A stretch of 64,000 nucleotides of DNA from Crocodylus rhombifer (taxonomy: Eukaryota; Chordata; Crocodylia; Crocodylidae): NCBI GenBank assembly GCA_038503035.1, contig JAVSML010024265.1, forward strand, positions 62,001 through 126,000, written 5' to 3'. Shown one piece after another: positions 1 to 12,894 of this stretch. The position numbers and the translations under genes were made by a program. The notes under the pieces are model-generated. The model made no database searches. It was given only the letters and a program-made list of their open reading frames with translations, and was not told the DNA's origin. The first letter of the stretch is position 1, and every line of letters starts with the position of its first letter.

Positions 1-975
1 TTTCTGGTATAGGGAAGAGTTGCCAGGGTCCCAGGACTGTCATTGTGGTGAGCCAATAGGGGGTGTTCCTGCACTGAGCCACCCATCTCACTGTACCTGA
101 CCACCTTCCAGGCTCTGGGTGCCTCCCTAGGGGCGCTTCACGTCTGGCCGACCCCCTTCCTGTAGCACACCTGCTAGCCTGGGGGTAATGCTGCCAGCAC
201 CCAGGGTCTGGTCTAATCCTGGCACTTTGCCCCCTGGGAAACACAGGTCTAGTAGTCCTTGAGGGTACTCAACACTGTCTAAGAACTTGGGGTGCTTCCT
301 TCAGACTCAAGCACAAATAGTGGTCTCCATTAGTCAGCCAAACCAAGGGAACCCCAAGGCATTATCTAGCTCCTCTCCCAATAAGTCTCCCATGCTAGGT
401 ACAAAGGAGAACTGTATTGGTTCCAAGGAGTAGGTTTGGAATAGGGTACAGGGTACAGCAATATCAAAGAAATCCCATAGAAAACTAGCATGGCTGGGTA
501 GCCTTTGATCATGCATCTGAGTTACTGCAAGCTGTATATCTAGTTAGATCTCGGGTATCTTACTCACAAGTATCATCCAGAGGCAGGTGGAGATTCCTTC
601 TGGAGGCAGGCAGTTCATTGATCATGAGTCTCGAGAGAGAGCAAGTTTCAGATGGTCCAGCTCTTCTTTCTGAGTTGTCATCGTAGCTCTCCTCCTGGGC
701 AGTTCTTAACTTTATATAGACCTTATGACCTCATTTACCTGGTCCAATGAAGGCCAGCACCTGTTGGCTGCCAGACAACCAAGTTGAAATGCATCACGGG
801 TTGCCATGTAGACTAGCAGGGTCTCTAGCCCCTCCCAGTCAGGTTGGCATTGCTTAGAACAATAGGGACCGTAAGCCCCTCACCCAGGTATGTGATGCCA
901 GTCACGTAGGCAGAGGGAGCAGGTTACCCCCCTCCCTTAGGAATGTATCCAACTCGGGTTACCTAAAGAGATGGG
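1..975 (-). mobile_element. LTR/promoter-like segment (tentative)
   Basis: This GC-balanced block differs in texture from the AT-rich DNA to its right. Read on the minus strand it has an inverted CCAAT box about 30 bp upstream of a TATATAAA box, followed by a purine-rich leader, which is the layout of a retroviral-type U3/R promoter. No gag, pol or env-like frame is visible beside it and neither terminus can be fixed; the left end leaves the window. It may be an LTR fragment or another promoter-bearing repeat. The call rests on the promoter arrangement alone. Confidence 0.3.
711..748 (-). promoter_or_regulatory. TATA box with upstream CCAAT motif
   Basis: TATATAAA is read on the minus strand at 711-718. 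An inverted CCAAT motif lies at 744-748, about 30 bp upstream. The spacing fits a Pol II core promoter, probably that of the repeat it lies in. Activity cannot be judged from sequence. Confidence 0.35.
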
Positions 976-3189
976 ATGTCCGCCCTCTGCAGGGCCCATA
1001 TTAGCCAAATTGTCACAGAGGAGAGTTTCTGGGGAGAGACACAGGTAGCCTTCTGCCACAGGCACTCCCTCAAGTTCCTATGCTGTCTGCATTGGAATGA
1101 GGGATCCAAGGATTTCTGGGGTCTATTGGTTTGGGATAGCCCATGCTACTCCTATAACTGACAAGAGCCCAATTTTCATTTTTTTGAGAAAATCTGCAAT
1201 TTCAAGTTTTTTGTTTTCCTGTTCTGAAGTAGAATGAAAACCTGTACCTGTACTAATATCAGTGTCAGTAGTAATAATGAGAGTACCATTTTCCATAAGA
1301 TGAAATCCTGGGGGAAAGATTGGTTTGGGCTGATCACATCCATTTACTAAAACTGAAATGTAATTCCTTCTTTATTTTATACTATATAAAATATGGAAAC
1401 AAAATGTCAACTTGAAATAGAAAAATTGAAACTTTCTGATTAGAAAAGGTTGAATAGCACACTTCTTTTCACTTCCTTCTTAGAACAAGATTTCACTAAA
1501 ATAAACACTTCACTGAAAAATGTTTGCTTTTAATTAATTGGCATTTCCATTCAAGATCCTTCTCTTTTAGTGGTACTCTAATGGCAGTATCTCTAGTTGG
1601 AACCTTTATAACTAAGGCACGAGTTTCTGAGACTCTTTTGTTCTGACTCTCCAGCCTACACACCTCCATCCTTTGTAGGGAGGCCTTTGTATGTTTAGAA
1701 ATGTTTATCCTCAATAGCATGAGGTATAGAGGGCAGTTTATCTTAAGTTATTGCTGCTGGGACTGAGTGTCTGCAGTAAATTACATTGTTTTCCACAGCA
1801 GTTCAGTTAATTGTTTTCCCTCCCACATTTCTGCCTGATTTGCCCCATTTGTATTTTATGGAAATCTCTGCTGTGAGACTAGTTATGTCATATAAATTTT
1901 GGTTTTAGTTTTTATGCATGCATTCTGGTAGTAAGATGCTACATTTTATTTCATACACAAGTCATGGGAACATAGAGCCACTAGGTATGGGAGTGGATCC
2001 CACACAGGTAGTGCACTGCAAGAAGATTCCTACAGGGGCATTAAATGATGCTGCTGCTGCTGCAGAGTTTCCTGTGGGTTTTTAAACAGAAGAACAGATC
2101 ATGTTTCCAGCTGATGCCTCCTAGAAGTACACTGGAGAACCCAGTGCATGAATGTAATGACTCCGCCACATCTGATAAAAGAGGTAGATCCACCCATGCG
2201 TTTTTAGATCTGCCTACCATCTAGCCCTAAAAGAAGGGAAGGTCATAGCTACCTTATACACAGGTAGGTTTACCCTCAGGACTTCCGGAGGTCTACAGCT
2301 CAAATTAGAATAGCCTAAAGATTGTTCATTAGAACATTGCACTGCCTACTAGCTTCCCTCACTTGGGTCTTTCTGAAACTAGGAATAAACAGAAAGGAGC
2401 AGCCACAACCTTCTTCCCAGAGCCTGAGGGTGGGAAGTGTAGAAATGGCCCAAGGCTGTCTGTACCGTTAGGGGGATTCTTCTGAAGAAAGCAAATCTCC
2501 AGAAAGATGACAATAGCCATCTTCACAGCACCTTTGCACCACCAATGCGGTGAGTGGGGTGGAGAGGGACGACAATACAGTAGGAGAAGTATCCATCCCA
2601 GTTTTTGTCATAATGAGCATTGTGTAATGTTGATGTATTAATTCCTTCATGCTCCCCTTTCCACTTAGTAGATCAGCACCAAAGTATATTCCAAAAGCAA
2701 CACCCCTTCTCTTTAAATCGAGCACTGTCTTGTAATTATTTACCTACTCAGTTGTTGGGGGTGCATATATCTGAGACTGAGATTAGAAAAAGAATTGAGT
2801 TCTTTCCTTCTCCCCCCACGCTCCCTCCCATTATCCATGAGTAAAATTATCTGGGAAACAATGGTGTTCTTTGGCTATGAAACACCGGTAAACTTGAACA
2901 GGATTTTTCTCTACAATGAATAGCCTTTGCTATGTATTAGCCCAGTGCCATTACGAATTCAAATCCTATATATATATTGTTCATGGCCCTTTGTGTCATC
3001 AGGAAATTAAAGTTTGCAGCTGGCCTCTTCATCTTAGTTAATCATGCGAACATGAAATCCTTAAAGGTCCACGCAATGGTCCCTGCGGGGGCCCCACTCA
3101 ACACTTCACTACAGCGTGACATTGTTTTTCAGCTGTGTTTTTATCTTCTCCCCTCTTCTATTCTGAGCTCCTGCTGCTTTTAGCTTCAG
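976..3189. other. Unannotated AT-rich DNA
   Basis: No recognisable gene or repeat. The frames here are short, unrelated to families I know and have no flanking splice or promoter logic. A short GCT run lies near 2048-2063 and a short TA run near 2970. Confidence 0.5.
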
Positions 3190-3720
3190 TAGCAGACTAT
3201 CATGTGGCACTTTATCATGGGCTGTCCAAAACTCCACAGTAACCATGTCCCTCTACCATATCCTGCAACCTGTTCCAAAGTTTAAGAAGTTAGCTAGGAA
3301 GCCTCTTCTGTTCACAATGCAGTGTTTATCCATGCTCAACATTTGTCTCTCCTTTTTGTAGATTAGTGCTCTATGCAGGTAATAGTTCTCTGTATACATT
3401 GCATTATTTTTCATGTCCTAGATTCAGCAGTTCAGGACAATGCTTTCAGACCTAAATGTCAACCTTCTCTATTTTGTATGCTGCATTGCACATAGTAGCT
3501 ACTTGTTTTTAAAGAACTCACTTAAATTGTGAACATAAATTATAGGTTTCCTTCCAGATGTCTTTGAACACCCAGCATCACTTCCTCCCAGCTCTGGATA
3601 TGTCCTAGGTTTTTGTTTCCTTAGCTAATTTCCTCTATCAGCCTTACTGACCCTGACACAGGCTGACCTGTAGTTAACTCTGTCTCCCCTTTCAAGATTC
3701 AGTTTGAAGCGTTCGGTCAG
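3190..3720 (-). mobile_element. Possible highly degraded LINE (CR1/L2-like)
   Basis: Several phrases resemble, in the same order, the antisense of CR1-type reverse transcriptase DNA seen more clearly near 39.0 and 55.5 kb: a section about 3210-3250 resembling the stretch around 'aagtccacag', and one about 3650-3700 resembling 'ggctgacctgtagtta' before a thymine/cytosine-rich stretch. No frame is intact. The match is by eye and weak; it could be chance similarity. Confidence 0.22.
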
Positions 3721-4068
3721 TACCTCCTTTAAAGTGTGTGGGGGGAAGACCTCACTACCCTTTTCATTTTAATTTCCTGTACCATTGTGCTCCAACTTTC
3801 TCCCTGACTGACTTCCACTACTTCTGGGTGAACAGAAAATCTCTCTGCATTTATTTCCTCCTCTACACCTCTGTTATTTTTTTCATTAGCTTTTCACTAC
3901 CTCCTGATACGCCATGTACACATAGCCTTAATGGGCACAATGTTTTTCTTTTGCTGTCACCTTTCTATATAATCATTATTTTTCTTTTCACTGTTGAGAG
4001 AACCATTTTGTCATTTTAAAGATCATAGGCATTGTCTACTGAGTTCTAATCTTTTGGCTCCTAATCCA
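3721..4068. other. Unannotated DNA
   Basis: AT-rich sequence with a 93-codon plus-strand frame (3738-4019) of hydrophobic, serine-rich composition typical of translated T-rich noncoding DNA. No supporting signal was seen. Confidence 0.4.
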
Positions 4069-4173
4069 GCAAAGCTCTTAAGCATGTGCTTAACTTTGAA
4101 CATGTGAGCAGTCCTATTGAAGTCAATGGGATAATCAGGTGCTTACTGGTAAGCACATGATTAAGTGCTTTGT
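4069..4173. repeat. Imperfect palindromic dispersed repeat (GAAGTCAATGGG type)
   Basis: The left half, starting CAAAGC at 4069, and the right half, ending GCTTTG near 4172, are reverse complements with scattered mismatches. They share the blocks CTTAAGCATGTGCTTA and GTGAGCAGTCC, with the centre at GAAGTCAATGGG. This gives a foldback of about 105 bp. I recognise this type from memory as very abundant in crocodilian and turtle DNA; related fragments lie near 25.15, 25.47 and 46.23 kb. It is probably an old MITE or SINE-like repeat. Confidence 0.6.
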
Positions 4174-5849
4174 TTGGCTGCGGTCTTGGAGACTGCCATC
4201 TCCTGAGACTTCACTTGCCTACTAGGCTACACAGAATTGCAAACCATCTAGTCTTGTACCTGTCCCCAACATAGCCAGAAGCAGCCATTTTAGAGGAAAG
4301 TGTAAAAACTCTTGTGATACCCAATTTTTCAATCCATTTAAAGAGGACTGCTTTATTTTTATTTATTTTTATTTTAATGTTTCTATTGGTGCAGGTCTTA
4401 GTATCTGTAGACATTGTACAGATTCCGAAGAGCTGTTCATTGAAATTACGCAAAATGCAGACGAAGCGAGAAGGGATGGATGCTTAGTTAGTCTATAAAA
4501 GTGTATCTCTACCTGACTTTCTGATTGACTACAGACTAATATGGCTAACTGCCTCCTCTACAACAGGAAAAGTCATGAGCAAATGCACCTGACATTGCAA
4601 ACATCTGAGCATCCTCCTCACATAGTGACTTCAGTGAGATGTTAGGGTGCTCAGTCTTTCCAAGACAATGCTAAGCACTTACTAGGATCAGACCCTTGCT
4701 TTATTTCTGTTTGGTATATATCCCATTAGCTGTCTGTACACCCTGTACCACTTAGGGAGTGGAAAGGTGACTCACCTTTTCACCCCTCCAGGTTCTGATC
4801 AGGTCCCTGACTGCCGTAATTTCTGCAAGCTATATGTGGCCTCCCAGGGCTCTTCCAGCCACTTAGGATCAGTAGGGCACAAGAGAGCATGTCTTCATTT
4901 CCTTTCCTATGGTCACGTACCATTGGCCAGCTAGAGGGAAATGTGGGAAGAGATGAGAAACCACTCAAGGAATCTCTTGGGTAGCTGAATTCTCCCTGTA
5001 TTTGGATCTACTACCATTTGGTGTTGCTTTGTAGCAACAAAGAACCAAAAGATAGCAGGGAAGTTTAAAATAGGATAACTTTAAAATGGATAATTATTGA
5101 TGAACTGATCCCCTTCTCAGTGCACCAGAGGCCTTTCTTCTTCAGTCCCTATGGAAAAAGCAATCACCTGAATTTTATGGAACAGCCCTGAACTTTGAGG
5201 CTTTGTCTACTTACTGGCCCTCTCCTACCTGCACGTGCCAATCCTGGGAATATGCTAGTGAAGCCACTCCAGAGGGCAGCTCTCAACCCATGACTGCTTA
5301 TGGGCAGTATCCCTAAAACAGTGTTCTTGAGAGCTGCAATTGGGAGCAGGGCTCTCCCCCAGGGGCTTCATTGCTGCATTTCTGGATTGGGTGAGAGGCA
5401 AGGCTGCAGCAACAATCCAGTCCTGTCCTGGTTGGGTAAGCATGGGTGGGTGGGCAAACTAGAGTAGTGACTCTCAGCCAGGGTTACAAGGGATCCCTTT
5501 AAGGGTGCCACATTGCCAAGCTTCTGTGTCAACAGGTAGAAGCTCTCCTCCCTCTGTCCAGCACCCTGCACCTGCCCAAGTACTCACTTGTACTTGCAGA
5601 TGCTCCTCTAGGGACTGCCACCACTACCACCCTCCCCCACTCCCCTGGCAGCCTCTGTGCTGACTGACCCCACACTCGGCCCAGCAGCATAAGACCCTAC
5701 AAGAGCAGCATCAGCAGCAGAGGTTGCCCTTTCCTTCTCAGGTACAGATCGAGGGCAGGGAGGGGGTAAACAGTAGACAGAGCAAGGCACAGCAGCGTTG
5801 TGTCCTGTGCTTCACCTGGTAAGTAGCTGCCCTCACCTGGCACCAGCTA
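4174..5849. other. Unannotated DNA
   Basis: No gene or clear repeat. A T-rich stretch lies near 4349-4380. The segment about 4600-4710 has words such as GGATCAGACCC that recall the preceding palindrome family, but not enough for a call. Confidence 0.4.
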
Positions 5850-5997
5850 TATCAGTGGATCTGAACCCTTTTAGACCCACTAGCTCCATATCTTTTGTGA
5901 ATTTAGACTGTAGCACAGTGATTCTCAACTGGGGTGCGATGAAATTCAAAAAAGTTATGGAGGGGTGCCCTGTGGTTCAAAAGGATGAAAATCACTG
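5850..5997. mobile_element. Short hAT-type MITE next to a hAT end fragment
   Basis: An 82-bp element runs from CAGTGATTCTCAACT (5916) to AAAATCACTG (5997), giving inverted ends typical of hAT elements whose termini read CAGTG-TTCTCAAC. The flanking octamers are only partly alike (CTGTAGCA against CTCTACTG), so the duplication is eroded. Just upstream, at about 5854, CAGTGGATCTGAACCC resembles a second hAT end, suggesting two copies side by side or one nested. No transposase is encoded. Confidence 0.5.
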
Positions 5998-6480
5998 CTC
6001 TACTGCATCCCTCCCTGGAGGTGCTGCAGTCAGCAGTGTAGATGTCCCAAATTGGCTAGCCATTCCCCCCTGCTGTAAGGGCTATCACAGTGCCAGGCAG
6101 CATCCTGCTAGGTCTGCTGAGAGGATGTATCCTGATGCTGTGTGCTTCTCAGTAGCGCTAGTTAGCCTGCCTGAAGCACCTCGCTACGGCAGCTATGATA
6201 ACTCCTAAAAAAAGGAGGTTGTGGCCATGGGGATGAATGTTGTGGTCATCTATGCAGACAGAGAGCAAGCCAAGCTGCTGTCACCAGCTAACCCTGACAA
6301 TACACCTGGTGGAATGGACAAACAGAGGACACTGAGCCAGAGATTTATCTATACCACAGCTCTTTTATACCATATAGGTTGACAGTACCTTTACTTGTCA
6401 GAGCATTGTAAGCACAATTTCTCTTCTGCAAGCTAGATAAGGAGCTTCCACAGCTGGTACAATCATATTATTCATCTTGT
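5998..6480. other. Unannotated DNA
   Basis: No supported feature. A 136-codon plus-strand frame (5798-6208) runs through the hAT MITE into this stretch and has no recognisable domain. Confidence 0.4.
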
Positions 6481-6481
6481 G

Positions 6482-6560
6482 GTGACCTCCAGGAGCCCCA
6501 GTCATGGGCCACTACCCTGTTGTGCTAGGTGCTGTATAAAAATAGAACCTAAAGGAAGTT
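6482..6560. repeat. Probable dispersed repeat fragment
   Basis: The phrase 'gttgtgctaggtgctgtata' after a CATGG-containing stretch resembles a repeat I remember as common in turtle and crocodilian DNA. There is no internal second copy in this window to confirm it, so the call rests on recollection. Confidence 0.35.
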
Positions 6561-7775
6561 CTATTGTAGACTTTTTTTCTTGCAAAGATGGATGAAGATA
6601 TGCAGTGTGGTGGATATAGTATACAAGAACTGGGCAGTATGCCTAAAACAGTATGGGCCCTAATTTCAGAAGTCACCAAAATCCGTGCCAGAGCATCAGG
6701 AGGAATGTAAAGTTCTAGGCCCTGCATGTGGTACATACCTTGAGTAAGTGTGTTTATCTAGACTCTTTCTTTCCTGTGTGGTTCCTTCATATTATATAGG
6801 CTGTGTAACAAGGAAAAGACACACTGTGAATGCTTGTCTTAACTGTGATGGTTAGCTCAACTTCCTTCACTGAAGCTAGCCTGGCTTGACACACCAGCCA
6901 CACTGCTAAAACAGGGCTGAGGCAGCTCTGAGTGGCTGGACTAGCATTGCATAGATGATGTTAATTTTTACTTTTCATCCTGCAGCCACCTCTTTGTTGC
7001 CTTACTAGCTTGTGTGTCAACAACACTCAAGTTTCACCCCATCAACTCCTTGTGACTTCAATTCAAAACACAACTCAAGCTAGAAATGTTTATGTAGTGA
7101 AGGGAGTTGGGCTAGGGGCAATATTTAAATTATTCTTTGAGCTAATGGTGCCCTCAGTTACATATGCACAAATGAAAAATCCCTTAGAGGGAAATTTTAT
7201 GACAACAAAAAGTATGGGCATTGTTTCAGATAGCACTGTATCTGGTTTCCAGGAACATTGAGCCCCACCATCCGTATGTACAGGAGCAACCCATGATTCT
7301 ACACAAAACATAACTGACTGCACACTAAGGTCCAAGATTTGCACCCGTTAAAGTCAAAGGCAGTTTTGACAGTGATTTAAATGAGAGCAGAAGAGGGCCC
7401 AGGGAGGCAGTAAAGATTCCAGTGTCATTTGGACTAGGATAACATTTCACTTTTCTGTGCTGTGATTGGCTGGAATCTTTTCTTGTCATATAACGCCAAT
7501 TCACTTATATCGTGTGTCACGGGGGAAAGGCAAGAACCAGAATGAAACCTTTGTAATGGGATTTTACCTTGTGCTGGGCAGAAATAATTAACTATATCCA
7601 TCTTTTTCAGTTGCAGTTGCTCTTCCTAAATGATTTATATTAGGAAGGTGAAATCATACCCAGTTGCACCTTGTCCTTACAGGCTTAGCTTATCTCCCAA
7701 TATGGTATTACACTTTATACTTTGTCTCTGAGGATCAGAATGAGCACACACTCATAGTCCTTCCAGACGGGTGTC
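6561..7775. other. Unannotated DNA
   Basis: AT-rich unique-looking sequence. Two overlapping frames near 7.0-7.3 kb lie on opposite strands and show no family features. Confidence 0.4.
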
Positions 7776-8162
7776 CTTTATGCCAGGGGTGTCAAACTCA
7801 TCAGGCCCCATGGGATAGATGAGTGGGGCTGGACTGGTCCTTGGGTTGGATTAGGCCTGAAGACTGGCCTTGTGAGCTGGATCTAGCTTGTGGGGCTGGC
7901 TGGTAAAGGGAACTGCTGGCAGCTGTGCCCCAGACTGGCCTGTAATGCAGTGGCAGCATTGTGATGCCAGCAGCACGCACCCCAGACTGGCTCACAGTGT
8001 AGTATGTAACCTGAATCGGCCCTGAGTGCTGCCTGCAACACGCACCCAATTCATACCACACTCCCTGTGCAGCACATGGGGCTGACCTGGCATGTGCAAC
8101 ATGCGGTGCATGGGTTTAGCCTGAGACCCGCAGGCAGTATCTTTGACGCCCCTACTTTATGC
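7776..8162. mobile_element. Non-autonomous hAT element with perfect 8-bp TSD
   Basis: The element spans 7784-8154 (371 bp). It begins CAGGGGTGTCAAACTCA and ends TTTGACGCCCCTA, which are inverted termini. It is bounded on both sides by the identical octamer CTTTATGC (7776-7783 and 8155-8162). An 8-bp duplication and CAGGG-type ends are diagnostic of the hAT superfamily. The interior is GC-rich with no transposase, so it needed an enzyme supplied by another element. The 86- and 71-codon frames across it are chance. Confidence 0.88.
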
Positions 8163-11100
8163 CATTATCTCCATGCTGACTGCTGCACAACTAATGCCAT
8201 CGTAACTGAGTTTTCACATCCGTTTTCCCCACCTATTCTGATTTCTCTGCTCAGGCACATGTGTGCACACACATACACCTGAGGGATATTTGAGCATAGT
8301 CATTGAGGAGTTAAATGCTTCCCCTTTTAACAAAGTTGAGAGCCCTGTATGAAGGTCCCATAATGGTAAAAAAATTACCTTTTTATACCAAAATTGTGGT
8401 TATTTTACATGCCACTAGCACAATATTGTCTGTATAAAGAATACTTTGAATTGTTTTATCTGAGAGAAATTATACAAAAGCTCATTTTGAGGCACTGCTC
8501 CTCTTTATTTTTCTCTCACCTGCTGTCTTTCTTAGTCCTGCACCAGACATGCAGGATACCCTACTAATATTAGGACACTTCCTAATCCCTAACGTACTAT
8601 TCTTCCTTACAACCTATAGCCTTTTACTTCTCACATGTACCCATGAATGGATCCATATTGTTGCATTCCAAGATAAGACTATTTGATTTAACCTTATATC
8701 TCTTAACTTTTGTCCTTGGCATCCAGACAAGACTTCTTTTCTCAGGATGCTTTCCACTGAACTTCTTGTCTATATAAATGCGCTCAGGGAGTCTATAGCT
8801 CTTCCAGCCTATTCCTTCCCCCTCCCAGAGCTTCCCCTTCCCTTACCATACTAAGCTATTATTCTTATTAATTATTCCAGCTAGAAGTAATTATCAGCAG
8901 TATCCACCCCCAGCCACATTAATAACAGATATCTAGGACACTAAGGAATTGGCTGGAGTGTTTCACTTTGCCACTTTAAGGAAAATTATTCCTTTTTTCC
9001 TCCCCCTTTCTATCTGTCTGGGACATCACCAATTTCTAGTCCTTACCATATTCTAGCCCTGTTTGATGGTGGGCTAAAATGGGTGAGTTGAGAAAGAGGA
9101 CCTTCTCCAGTACCTGTTCTGGTACAGACCAAAAATTTGCAGTGAATAGGAGTTCAGAATTTAGCTCCATGAGCACAACATCAAAGGCTCCAATCTACAG
9201 CCTATATTGAATTTGCCCCTACTTAGATATAAGGGCCAAATACTGAAATTGGGGCTTGAGCCCCAGTCTTAATAGTGATGAGGGTTGGAACCCTAGATTG
9301 TTCTCATTCCTTTCTCAGACTCTACTTCCACTCCATGACAACTGAGTAAGAATTTGGCCCTGTTTTGCCATCTGTATTATTTTGCTGCTGAACAGCATTG
9401 GGATTTCTAAAATGATGTTTCTCTCGTACGAGGGGCAAGCAAGCAAAAACAAAAAATAAAAAAGAACTGCTGTAGAATGAAAAATAATTCATTTTATTCG
9501 TTTGAAATTGCTGACAATTTGTCTGAGCTTCAAAGTTTTTTAATGACATTCTAGTGAAAATGGAACGCTCTGGCTAAATTCCTTCAAACCCCATAAAGCA
9601 GATGACTGGGAACCATAATGGAATTGATGCTGTCAAGTGCATTTGCTTTTTTAATGCTAACATGATTTTGGTTATTAAGAAACAAAAACCAAGTGGTATA
9701 TGATCCACACAGCTTCTGACAGGGGTATTGGAACCCATCTGTCTTATGGATCCCCCATTTTTTTGTTGGCCTGATATTATAAAGTTGTAACACTGTAGTT
9801 CAGCGTCTGGCTTATGCAACCGCAAACTGGCAGCTAGTGTCCAAAGAGCTGCACTGTAAGGTGTGAGTCTGTGAAAGATAAAATGTGCTATTGACCCAGT
9901 AGCTACAACACATGGCAGTGGTAGGCATACTGAGTGAAGGGAATCTTGCAGCATTGTCAAAGTGTTGCTACCACCAATGGTTCCTCACGAGCTGTGCCAG
10001 GCAAAGCCAGTTCTTAAAGGTGAGAGACGAGGTAAAATGTGAGAATATGTCTTTTAGAGGTGATGCTATGTATTATTTAAGGAAGTTATACAAGGCAACA
10101 ATAGTACCTAATGCCCTTCATTAACAATGGATGTTAGCTTCAGCATTTAAGAAAATCATGGCATAGCTGTTCCTATTGATGATAAAAAAATCAATCCTTT
10201 ACATCTTTCTTTAATTTAAATATGCTTCTTTAACATTGGGGGAATTTGTTCTCTCAGTTTGCTTCATTAGTATAGCTTACCACCACAAAAACTGGCTACA
10301 TTGAGAAAGATTGCACCATTATCAAATAATTAGGATGCCTTAGCAGGTGCATACACTTACCTTTGTAATTAAATCCTTGTTAAAACACCAAAATCCAGAG
10401 ACTTTAAATGGTTACCTGATCCCAAAGGATGTAGCCCAGAAAGTTATTCTATAAGGTAGACATCATTTGGGAACAGTGATATTGAGCAGAGAATCTTTTT
10501 CTCTTGGGATGTTTACAAAGCACATCTGCACACATCATGAGATGCAATAAAAATTGCAATGACAATGCTAGACAAGCACCTACCACACAAGACACCAGGC
10601 AAGCCAAGCATGAGCCTACATAAAATCATATGCTATGTAACTGAGCTTTCATGGTTCCACTGTTGTCAGATTTACAAAAACAAATCTCTGATAAAAAGAT
10701 CAGCATGATCATTCTTACTAATTATTAAATGTGTGGTATTAAATGTGCGAAGAACAGTGCAAAAGAAAATGGCCTCCAATTCTGAACTGCAGTTATGACC
10801 TTAGCCTTTGCAATCTTTAAATAGAGTGGTATGAAAAGGCTGAACACAACTGTTTTAGAAGGACCGGCAAGTGTTATGGTTTTGGTTTCTTTTAGCAAAA
10901 GATAACCATTAGAACACCAATATTTTCATGAAGTACTTAAAATCATATTTATGGTATACTTTATATACCAGATACAAATGTTTGCATCTACCTATATTGT
11001 ATGATCTATATGTTTACAGATCTGTATATGTCTATATTGGTAAGATACACTAGTAACAGAATGAAATGATATAACAAATTATCTTCATTTAGTTGGTTCC

Positions 11101-11300
11101 CTTACTGTCTGCTCCAGACCTGATCTACCACACGTGAGCATAATGATTTAGTTGCCTGGAGGCAGTAATGTCTTTACCTTAAAGACTATAATGAGATCTC
11201 TAATTGCTATCTGTAGCTGATTACTTATGTTTAGCCTCCAAGATCTACAGTTTATGGGATCAGAAACCTGCTCCAGCCCCCATTTCAGAATGCTAGAGAA
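8163..11300. other. Unannotated AT-rich DNA
   Basis: About 3.1 kb with no recognisable gene or repeat. The 128-codon minus frame at 9574-9960 overlaps other frames on both strands and matches no family I know. Confidence 0.45.
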
Positions 11301-11812
11301 CAGGGCTGTCCAACTTGAGAGCACCAGGGGCTGCACACCACACAGGTTACACGCTGCAGGGACTGCCTGGGTGTCCTAGGCTCCTCGCCCTGTGCAGACC
11401 CCCTGAAGCTACCACCATGCAGGTGATCCCCACCCCACCATGTTGTACAAGCCCTGCCCCACCAGCACTGCATGGGTAATTGCCATGACCCCACCACTGT
11501 TGCATGTGCATGCAAGCACCCTCTCCTCTCCCCCAGCCATGCAGGACCCCTCATTGCCACTGCCATGCAGACAATCCTGCCCTCCCACTGCAATCATATG
11601 AGTAGCAAGGACCACCCCCCCAAGCTGGCACGGGCACATAAGCCACAACCTCACCAGGCCCCTTACCATGCTGTTCTGCCCCAAAGACCCCAGCCAAAGC
11701 TACTGCAGTAGCTGGAGCAATGGGGGCAGAAGCAGATGGGCAGGAGCCCAGGGCTGTATATTAACACCTTGCAGGCTAGATGTGGCCCATAGACAGCCTG
11801 TTGGTCAGCCCT
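11301..11812. mobile_element. Non-autonomous hAT-type element
   Basis: It starts CAGGGCTGTCCAACTTG and ends TTGGTCAGCCCT, inverted termini of the CAGGGxTGxCCAA class typical of hAT elements. Just inside the right end is the phrase GATGTGGCCCATAG, in the position where such elements often carry GGCCC-rich subterminal DNA. The interior is C-rich (plus strand) and produces overlapping frames of 60-102 codons on both strands. The flanks (CTAGAGAA and TCATAGAC) are only loosely similar, so no duplication is claimed. Confidence 0.6.
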
Positions 11813-12059
11813 ATCATAGACAAGACAATGCAAAGGGAATCCTATCTCTTACAAAGACTGGAATAACACCAGACCTCAAAAGGGCTCCTATGAATCACTA
11901 TAGCAGGATCCCTCAGTATAAATAATTCATGGAATGTACAGATTTTCAGGTATATTGAGCCCTGGCCAAAAAGGTAGCCACAGTGCTGACAAAACTACTT
12001 TCACATTTTTATATGGAATGTCTATAGAAGAGCCAGTTTCTGGAATTATGTTCTTAGAT

Positions 12060-12450
12060 AAATGGAGTTAGTCCTGGAAATCAATTTAGACAAAGCTGCA
12101 GCAGTGCTGGTATTGGAATTCACCAACTCACTACATAATTTGAATAAATGGGGAAAGAGATGACTCCTGAGAGTAGTGCTGGCAGCCAAAAGAATTATAC
12201 TGATGGACTGGAAAAGCAAAGCCATGCCATGTATTGATTTATGGACTATTGCCCTTCTGGATATAGATAATGTAAGAGAACTCCCTTTATTCATACTAAT
12301 AAAATGGACATCAATGCTCTCATATGAAAACTGTTTCTGGAGCTGTACTGTGAACTGCTGGCATCTGGGATGGACTTCTTTGCATTTGCCTATCGTATGT
12401 TGTCTAGTTGAGTTTAAAATAGAATTATGCACTGCAACAACTGAGATTTT
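12060..12450 (+). pseudogene. Degraded LINE ORF2 C-terminal remnant (L1/Tx1-like)
   Basis: A plus-strand frame has the order LAAKRIILMDWKS followed by a tryptophan-containing helix-like segment. It recalls the C-terminal part of L1/Tx1-clade LINE ORF2 proteins, where an AAKxxIxxxWKS motif is common. The start is interrupted by a stop just upstream (a TGA near 12164), and no reverse-transcriptase core is seen. A 128-codon minus frame over the same bases is its shadow. The match is by motif memory only. Confidence 0.35.
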
Positions 12451-12894
12451 TTTTAGAGTTTTTTTATTTGTTTTCTTTCTTCGTCAAATTCATTTTCTTC
12501 TTTTTAGAATCCCTTTGTGTAAATCAGATGCCTTTATAATATTGTTTTACTTAACTGATGTAATCCCTTGATACTCAATTTTCTATATTGCATGGAAAAG
12601 TGTGATTTTTCTGATCTGAACATTCTATAAAATGTAAATGGGGCAGGGTAAAATAACTACAATGCAATTCTCTTATTCAAACCCTTCTTCTCTGAAGATA
12701 CTATGGTCATAATTCTCAATGCTAGCTTAATAGAAAAGGTGAGAAGATCACTCTAAGTTGCTTCCAGCACCTTGCCATAGCCCTCCAAATACTCCCACTC
12801 CCAAGAATCTCCATTTCTAACACCTAGAAGTGATGATATGTGGCTGCCCACTGCAACATGGTTTACTCTGTTATAGTTTTGAACTTAACATATT

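Noticed and set aside
5798..6208. A 136-codon plus frame
   Set aside because: It reads straight through a hAT MITE (5916-5997) and has no domain.
9574..9960. A 128-codon minus frame
   Set aside because: A second minus frame covers much of the same stretch and a plus frame overlaps its end; no motif or family resemblance.
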